This document shows, piece by piece, positions 57,672 to 64,000 of a DNA stretch of 64,000 nt. Position 1 is the first letter of the stretch, and each line of letters opens with the position of its first letter. The notes beneath the pieces are model-generated. The model made no database searches and was not told where the DNA came from. It was given only the letters and a program-made list of their open reading frames with translations. Origin of the DNA: Apium graveolens. Taxonomy: Eukaryota > Streptophyta > Magnoliopsida > Apiales > Apiaceae. The DNA is taken from the NCBI RefSeq assembly GCF_009905375.1, contig NC_133650.1, positions 150,022,125 to 150,086,124 of the forward strand, given 5' to 3'. The translations under genes were made by a program, and so were the position numbers.

Positions 57672-57685
57672 TGGAATCAGAGCTA
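57672..57685 (+). other. Element E primer-binding site, mutated
   Basis: TGGAATCAGAGCTA, one base different from the site in element C. Confidence 0.82.
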
Positions 57686-59462
57686 CTTGCGAAAAGTTTT
57701 TAATTCGTTTATATATTTAACCGTTTTCGATATATGAGCATGTACGTGATTCTCCATGATTTGATGTTGATATAATATGCTTGTATATGTATGGTTTTGA
57801 ATGTATATGATATTCATGTGAGTTGTATAATCATAAGATGATTATGTAATCTGTATATATATATTGATATATACATGATTTATGTTTGTTCTAATTATGA
57901 GAATCGTATTAGATACGGATTCTGAATTGGCTGCTGCAGATTTGCTGAAATCTGGGTCTGGTGTCTGATTTATGCAAACGAATACCCTATTCGATAGGTA
58001 AACGAACGCCTGAAGAAAACAGTGATTCTTGATTTTTTGATTTGATTTTGATTTTTCTGTTGTAATATTTCCTTTATGATTAGATAATGGTAATATGATA
58101 TGTTAAGATCAGATTATGTATTTTAACATGCTTTTATGTGTTGTATGAGCATGGTGGATGGTTATGGCCTTTCGACCTTAGTGTAATGGTTTTGGTTTTG
58201 GTTTTAAATACGACTTGCATGTCGTCAATCTTTGTAATCATAAATCTCAAATATAACTCGAGTTATTCTTATAGGTTCATTAGATTAGTTTTACTTTCAA
58301 TCATTTAATGTAATTGAAGACTCAAGAAGGCTATCCAATGGAGGTGATTCAAAGAAGAAGACGAGGCATACAAGAAGTCTAAACAAAGAAGAAGACTTAT
58401 GTAATAAGTAGTTGTATCTATTTTCATCACCACATTAGATTGACCTTGATCTTATCATGAGCTTGATAAAGATCACATAAGATGGGGCCATAACCAAACA
58501 CATTTACTTTATTGCACTTTACATATTGATGTATGAATGTATATATAGAATAGTTAATGATGCATGCTTTAATTAGATTAATCATGCATGAATGTATGTA
58601 TTAGATACGTCACCCATGTCATGCCTAAACAAGATAAAATCTGTAACGACTCAAGATTTTAAAATTTACAAACGATTATGAGATTCTCGTGTTTATGAAA
58701 CACAGAATGAAATACGAATCTTCTTTATTTCCGACATAGGGCAATTTTGTCAACAACGGGTTCATAGAACCTGTAAGGCTTTGGGTTTTAAGCGAGATCG
58801 ATGTGACTCCTCCACTACCTGGAAATCAAACCATTGACGAGTATTGATTTGAAGTATTTTATTCAAAGAAAAATTGGGAATCTCTTTATGATGGGATCAT
58901 GATCGTTATATTACTAACAAAACCCTAATGTTTATATTAAGTTATTTAGATGCCTTCCAATATGTCCAACGCGTTAACCCCTAGATCGATAAGGAGTGGG
59001 TTCTCCAGAGCGAAGTACTCCTATCTATCGTGAGACGGCGTGTTGAAGTATATGATACTTTTTAGACCTTTGGGTTTTAACTTAACTAAGTTACCACAAT
59101 AGGATTGTGAACTTAGAGGCATAGAGTTTGGTGAGATTTATTGGATAAATAAGAATAAATGTTGTTCCACTAAACTATCTGAGAATTATATAGTTGATAA
59201 AATTGACAAATGTTGTCTACCTTATTGAATCATGTTTTAGGAGTAAAGCCAAAGCTGAACTAAAACATTGTGAAAATTTGGATCTTGGCTCACTAGAAAG
59301 TATATAGAAGATACTCTTTCCGAATTAATTGTTAGGGCTATTAATTTGATAAAATAGTGGGAGATATATAGTTTGAATATATATGAATAATCACTTGAAC
59401 ATAATTTAATTATCATCTGTAAAGTAATTTATCTTATGCATTTTAAACATTGTAGATATCAA
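57686..59462 (+). other. Element E untranslated leader
   Basis: No gene. Resembles the element C leader in inverse orientation. Confidence 0.65.
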
Positions 59463-60476
59463 ATGGTAATCAATTCAAACAACTTCTCTGTGCGATCAGT
59501 CCTTGAGAAGGACAAGCTGACAGGAACAAACTTCATTGACTGGAAGAGGAACTTGAGGATTATCCTTAAATAAGAGCGCAAGCTCTATGTCATAGATATC
59601 CCTCGCCCTGTACCTCTCCCTAAAGGTGCATCCCGTGCTCAATATATTGTTTATTAGAAATATATCGATGATGACACGGATGTTCAATGTCTCATATTAG
59701 TGACCATGAGTGTTGAACTTCAGAAAAAATATGAGAATATGGATTCTTATGATATGATTGAGCACCTTAAACGTATATTTGAAGGACAGGCTCGTCAAGA
59801 GAGGTTTGTTACTTTCAAATCGTTGCATGCATGTAAGAAAGGAGAACGTGATCCGGTTGGATCGCATGTTCTAAGGATGATTGGGTATATTGAGTACCTT
59901 GCCTAGTTGGGTGCCCCGATTGCTGTGCAGCACCAGATTGACCTAATTTTGTAATCTTTAAATAACAGCTATTCTCAATTTGTTATAAATTATAATATGA
60001 ATGAGATAGATAAGAACCCCACCGAACTGTTAGCTATGTTGAAAACTGTCGAGACCAACGTTCAGAAGGCATCCCCTGCTCCCATGTTGATCGTGAATAG
60101 GGGGAAGGCCAAAGGAAAGGGTAAATGGAAAGGTAAGAGGAAGATGGGATCTAAATCGAATGCCAATCCGAAACCTGATCCGACCAAGGCTTTGAAGCCT
60201 AAAGGTGGTGTTCCAAAGGTTGGTGATTGTCACTATTGTAAGAAACCAGGTCATTGGAAGAGGAACTGTCATGCTTATTTGGAGGATCTGAAGAAGAAGA
60301 AGAAGAAGAAGAAGGTTGTTGTTACTCCTTCTGATTCAGGTATTTATGTTATAGAAGTCAATTTTTCTACTTCTCCATCTTGGGTATTAGATACTGGATA
60401 TGGTTCTCACATTTGTATAAATATGCAGGAACTGCAGGGAAGTAGGACATTGGCGAAGGGAGAAGTCGACCTATGA
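59463..60476 (+). pseudogene. gag: Element E gag and protease, decayed
   Basis: Starts at an ATG at 59463 (MVINSNNFSVRSVLEKDKL). The frame continues with about four stops through DWKRNLRIIL, LVTMSVELQKKYENMDSYDM, GERDPVGSHVLRMIGYIEYL, NYNMNEIDKNPTELLAMLKTVE, then a zinc knuckle C-x2-C-x4-H-x4-C (CHYCKKPGHWKRNC) and a run of about ten lysines (60288-60312). The protease active site W-V-L-D-T-G is intact at about 60381-60398. Open part 59997-60476. Further protease sequence to about 60740 is in broken frames. Confidence 0.87.
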
Positions 60477-60769
60477 GTTGGCAATGGAGCAAAACTTGTT
60501 GCTTTAGCTGCATGGACGTATCGTTTATCGTTGCCCACTGGGCTTATTTGAGAACTAGATAACTGTTTTTACGTGTCTGCGATTTGCAGAAACATTATTT
60601 CAGTTTCTTGTTTGGACAAGAAAGGTTTTTCATTTTTGATTCAGAATAATAGTTGTTCCTTTTCATTCAATAATGTTACCTATGGGTTGCACATTTATTT
60701 AATGGTTTATATGTTCTTGATATAGATACTCCTGTCTATAACATAAATAATGATAACAAATGTATTAAG

Positions 60770-61425
60770 ATGAAAGACTCAAATCAAACATACCTTTGGC
60801 ATTGTCGTTTAGGTCACATAAATGAGAAACGCATTTCCAAATTACATAAAGATGGTTACTTGGATAAGTTTGATTTTGAATCATACGAAGAATTCAAATC
60901 TTGTCTCATTGGAAAAATGGCTAAAGCTCCTTTTACCGGACAAGGTAAAAGGGCCGCCGAACGATTAGGACTTATACATAGTGATGTATGTGGCCCAATG
61001 CATACGATGGCAAGAGGTGGCATTTACTACTTCATTACTTTTACTGATGATTTCAGTAGATACGGATATGTGCATCTTTTGAAGAACAATTCCGATTCTT
61101 TTGAAAAGTTCAAAGAATACAAGGCTGAAGTGGAAAAGAAAACAGGGTAAAGTATAAAAGTTCTACGATCAGATCATGGAGGAGAATACTTAAGCCTTGA
61201 GTTTAAAGGTTTCTTGAAGGAGTGTGGTATTGTATCACAACTTACTCCTCCCGGAACCCCTCAATGGAATGTAGTTTATGAGAGGAGAAATCGTACCTTG
61301 TTGGATATGGTGTGATCAATGATGAGTCTAGCAGATCTTCCAATAATTTTCTGGGGTTATGCTCTAGAAATAGCTGCATATACACTAAACTGAATTCCAA
61401 CTAAATCGATTCAAAAGACTCCATA
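60770..61425 (+). pseudogene. Element E integrase, decayed
   Basis: The pre-integrase block YLWHCRLGHINEKRIS with a CLIGKM-type cysteine, then the core GLIHSDVCGPMHTMARGG, FITFTDDFSRYGYVHLL and, after a stop at about 61148, VLRSDHGGEYLSLEF, QLTPPGTPQWNVVYERRNRTLL (E-R-R-N-R-T region) and LADLPIIFWGYALEIAAYTLN. Catalytic D, D, E positions remain readable. Stops at about 61148, 61312 and 61391. Confidence 0.85.
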
Positions 61426-61429
61426 TGAG

Positions 61430-63059
61430 ATGTGGACTGAGAAACGTCACAACAAGTCTTTTATGAAACTATGGGGATGCGAAGCATTTGTGAAACGCTT
61501 GGTGTCTGACAAGCTGGGACCAAAATCAGATAAATGTTATTTTGTGGGATATCCTGAAGAAACTAAAGGGTATAGTTTCTATAATCCTACCGAGAACAAA
61601 GTGTTTGTTGCTCGAACCGCTGTATTTCTTGAAAGAGAGTTACTTTCAAAGAATATTAGTGAGAGGACTAAAGATCTCGATGAAGATCGAGTTGTACAAA
61701 ATAATATTGAACTAGAGTTGGAAAATGGGCAGGAAGTACATCAAGATATTCCTGTTCCGCAAACACAGGTTGTTCGTAGATCTAATACGGCTCGTCATGA
61801 AACATAGGTTGTCCATGCTCCGAGAGATGGCTAGAGGCCATGAAATCCGAAATGGAATTCATGTATCAAAATAAAGTATGGACTTTATTTGATCCACCTG
61901 AAGGGGTAAAACCTATAGGATGCAAGTGGGTTTTTAAGAAGAAAACTGACATGGATGGTAAAGTACAGACCTATAAAGCGCGACTGGTGGAAAAAGGTTT
62001 CAAATAAGTTCATGGTATAGACTATGATGAGACCTTTTCAAAGTTGCTATGGTCAAGTCCATCAGGATTTTGCTAGCAATAGCTGCTTACTACGACTATG
62101 AGATTTGGCAAATGGATGTCAAAACCGCTTTCTTAAATGGGAGCCTTGAAGAGGATGTATACATGATACAACCTGAGAGTTTTATCGATCCCAAGTTTGC
62201 TAAGATGGTCTATAAGTTGCTTCGATCTATTTATGGATTGAAGCAAGCCTCAAGGAGATGGAATCGTCATTTTGATGAAACAGTCAAAGAATTTGGCTTT
62301 ATTCAAAATGAAGATGAACCATGTGTTTACAAGAAGGTTAGTGGGAGCCATGTGACATTCCTAGTATAATATGTAGATGACATATTACTAATAGGGAATG
62401 ACATACCTTCTCTAAAGGTTGTTAAGACTTGGTTGGGAAATAATTTCTCGATGAAGGACTTAGGTGATGCTACCTATATATTAGGGATCAAGATCTATAG
62501 AGATATATTAAGGAAATTAATCGGCCTAAGTCAGAGTACATATATTGACAAAGTATTGCATCGTTTCGGGATGCAAGAGGCAAAAAAAGGATATGTCCCA
62601 ATGTCTCATGGGATATTGATCTCAAAAGACAACTGGCCTAAATCATTAGATGATAAGGGTCATATGAGCAAAGTTCCATATGCTTCGGCAATTAGATCTA
62701 TAATGTATGCGATGATATATACTCGTCCTGATGTTTCGTATGCCTTGAGCATAACGAGCAGATACCAGTCTAATCCCGGTGAGGGTCACTGGACATCTGT
62801 CAAGAATATTCTTAAGTACTTGAAAAGGACTAAAAATTCATTCTTGGTGTATGGAGGAGATGAGAAGCTGGTTGTAAAGGGTTACACCGACGCCAGCTTT
62901 CAGACAGACAGAGACGATTCAGTATCTCAGTCAGGTTTTGTGTTTTGCCTTAATAGAGGTGCTGTAAGCTGGAAGAGTTCAAAGCAAGAGACAGTAGTTG
63001 ATTCTACAATGGAAGCTGAGTATATTGCTGCCAGTGAAGCTGCCAGAGAGGCTGTTTGA
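61430..63059 (+). pseudogene. Element E reverse transcriptase and RNase H, decayed
   Basis: 61430-61807 reads LGPKSDKCYFVGYPEETKGY up to ARHET, followed by a stop and a deletion of about 40 codons that are present in element C. Then come EMEFMYQNKVWTLFDPPEGV, MDVKTAFLNGSLEEDVYM and YGLKQASRRWN. At the catalytic site the codon before YVDD is a stop (about 62367). 62433-63059 holds the RT thumb and RNase H: GLSQSTYIDKVLHRFGM, PYASAIRSIMYAMIYTRPDV, GYTDASFQTDRDDSVSQSG, ETVVDSTMEAEYIAASEA. A final stop-broken piece (YCHNNGAIAQSKEPRSH, DPLTKALSQQKH) reaches 63358. Confidence 0.88.
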
Positions 63060-63362
63060 ATACGGAAATTCATAACGGGACTTGGTGTGGTTCCATCGAT
63101 CACAGATCCAGTTGATCTTTACTGTCATAATAATGGAGCCATCGCGCAGTCTAAAGAACCAAGGTCCCATTCCCGGGAAAAACATATACTTAGGAGATAT
63201 CACCTCCTTCGAGAGATTAATGAAAGATGAGATATACATATATGTAAAGTTCATACTGATGATAATATTACAGACCCACTGACTAAGGCTTTGTCGCAGC
63301 AAAAGCACGAAGTTCATACTAGTTCCATGGCTATTAGATACATGGGTGATTGGCTCTAGTGT

Positions 63363-63373
63363 AAGTGGGAGAT
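63363..63373 (+). other. Element E polypurine tract
   Basis: AAGTGGGAGAT directly before the 3' LTR; identical in type to element C. Confidence 0.87.
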
Positions 63374-64000
63374 TGTTAGTGTTTGTGCCTTAGAGACAAC
63401 ACTATTATGTTTATATTATGAAATATTTGGATTATTAGTTATGATTATATGGATTATTCTTTAGTAATTTATTATATCTTTATTTTCTGCGATAAGATGT
63501 TAGATTAATAAATGTCCTTCGAATATGATATGTAAATCCATATCTCTAAGTACGTGACTTACAAATGAGATTATGAGAATAGTATTGATATTCCTAAAGG
63601 TACCTAGTCAAGTATTATTGTTAAGGGACGATAATAAATACATTGAGACTAGTGTGTTTGTTGGATGATGATCACATCTCATTGATCATAGGTATAGTGA
63701 TACTAAAGTCAAAACACAGGCACATGTATTAAATACATGGTGCTGGATTGACCCATTGCGAGATACTACATATTTATAGTGTCATAAGTTAATCTCATAG
63801 TGATAATGATATATTGGTCCTTTGGCCTGAAATCATTATATTTCTATACGAGAATTAATATACTTTGATACTATTAAAAGTTATCCTTGACTGGGTAATA
63901 ATAAAAGTAGACATTGGGTACATTATGAATCGTATGAGAAATATGAATGATCTAGATGGGATTTAGCCCTCCTTTATTAAAGGAGTGATATTATTGGCCT
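63374..64000 (+). repeat. Element E 3' LTR, incomplete at window end
   Basis: TGTTAGTGTTTGTGCC start. 627 bp seen, lacking the solo LTR H insertion, and so showing the empty target site around 63911. Confidence 0.9.

Larger units (their letters stand above)
54444..64000 (+). mobile_element. Element E: Ty1/copia, plus strand, same family as C, 3' LTR runs off the window
   Basis: 5' LTR 54444-57670 (split by solo LTR H), PBS 57672-57685, gag-pol 59463-63360, PPT about 63363-63373, 3' LTR from 63374. The left flank 54439-54443 (cattt) is the expected TSD; the other side is out of view. The LTRs differ by about 5% in the stretch compared. Many stops in gag-pol. Confidence 0.9.

Noticed and set aside
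1..64000. A host single-copy gene
   Set aside because: Every frame with natural protein composition could be tied to retroelement Gag/Pol, to region B, or to short fragments inside elements.

Overview
This window is repeat-dense nuclear DNA from a flowering plant, probably a dicot with a large transposon-rich genome. I see no host gene, rRNA or tRNA. Almost every base can be assigned to LTR retrotransposons inserted into one another. The evidence is paired LTRs, TG...CA ends, 5-bp target-site duplications (TSDs), primer-binding sites (PBS) matching the 3' end of initiator tRNA-Met, polypurine tracts (PPT), and Gag/Pol motifs typical of plant Ty1/copia and Ty3/gypsy elements.

Left part (1-24127). 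The 3' end of a Ty3/gypsy Athila-type element (decayed env-like ORF, PPT, LTR ending at 3322) is followed by region B. B is an older element-derived region on the minus strand, carrying a spliced gene that resembles the plant 'gypsy-type transposase' family. B is peppered with a palindromic GC-rich tag, GGCGCGCC, in exons, introns and flanks. B is split by copia element A (5832-21127, TSD gcttc). The 5' LTR of A is itself split by a very young copia element I (6323-13817, TSD gaaac), which has an intact gag but almost no pol.

Middle part (24128-38791). Copia element C (minus strand, one LTR truncated) abuts D. D is a decayed Ty3/gypsy remnant, probably Tat lineage: a plus-strand integrase C-terminus interrupted by a 510-bp solo LTR (TSD cacaa), then about 5 kb of non-coding DNA with a 24/48-bp minisatellite and antisense coding-like fragments.

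Right part (38792-64000). The 3' LTR of copia element G (minus strand) is split by F (39147-53114, TSD agtat), a 13.97-kb chromovirus-like Ty3/gypsy element with 4203-bp LTRs and a decayed, apparently rearranged interior. The interior of G is then entered by copia element E (54444 to past the window end). E belongs to the same family as C in the opposite orientation, and its 5' LTR holds a 1662-bp solo LTR H (TSD gacat).

The inferred nesting is B > A > I; D > solo LTR; D > G > F; and G > E > H. Nearly all coding regions are pseudogenes. The exception is the 743-codon gag of element I. The two youngest insertions by LTR identity (I and F) both lack a working pol, so they must have been copied with enzymes supplied by other elements.
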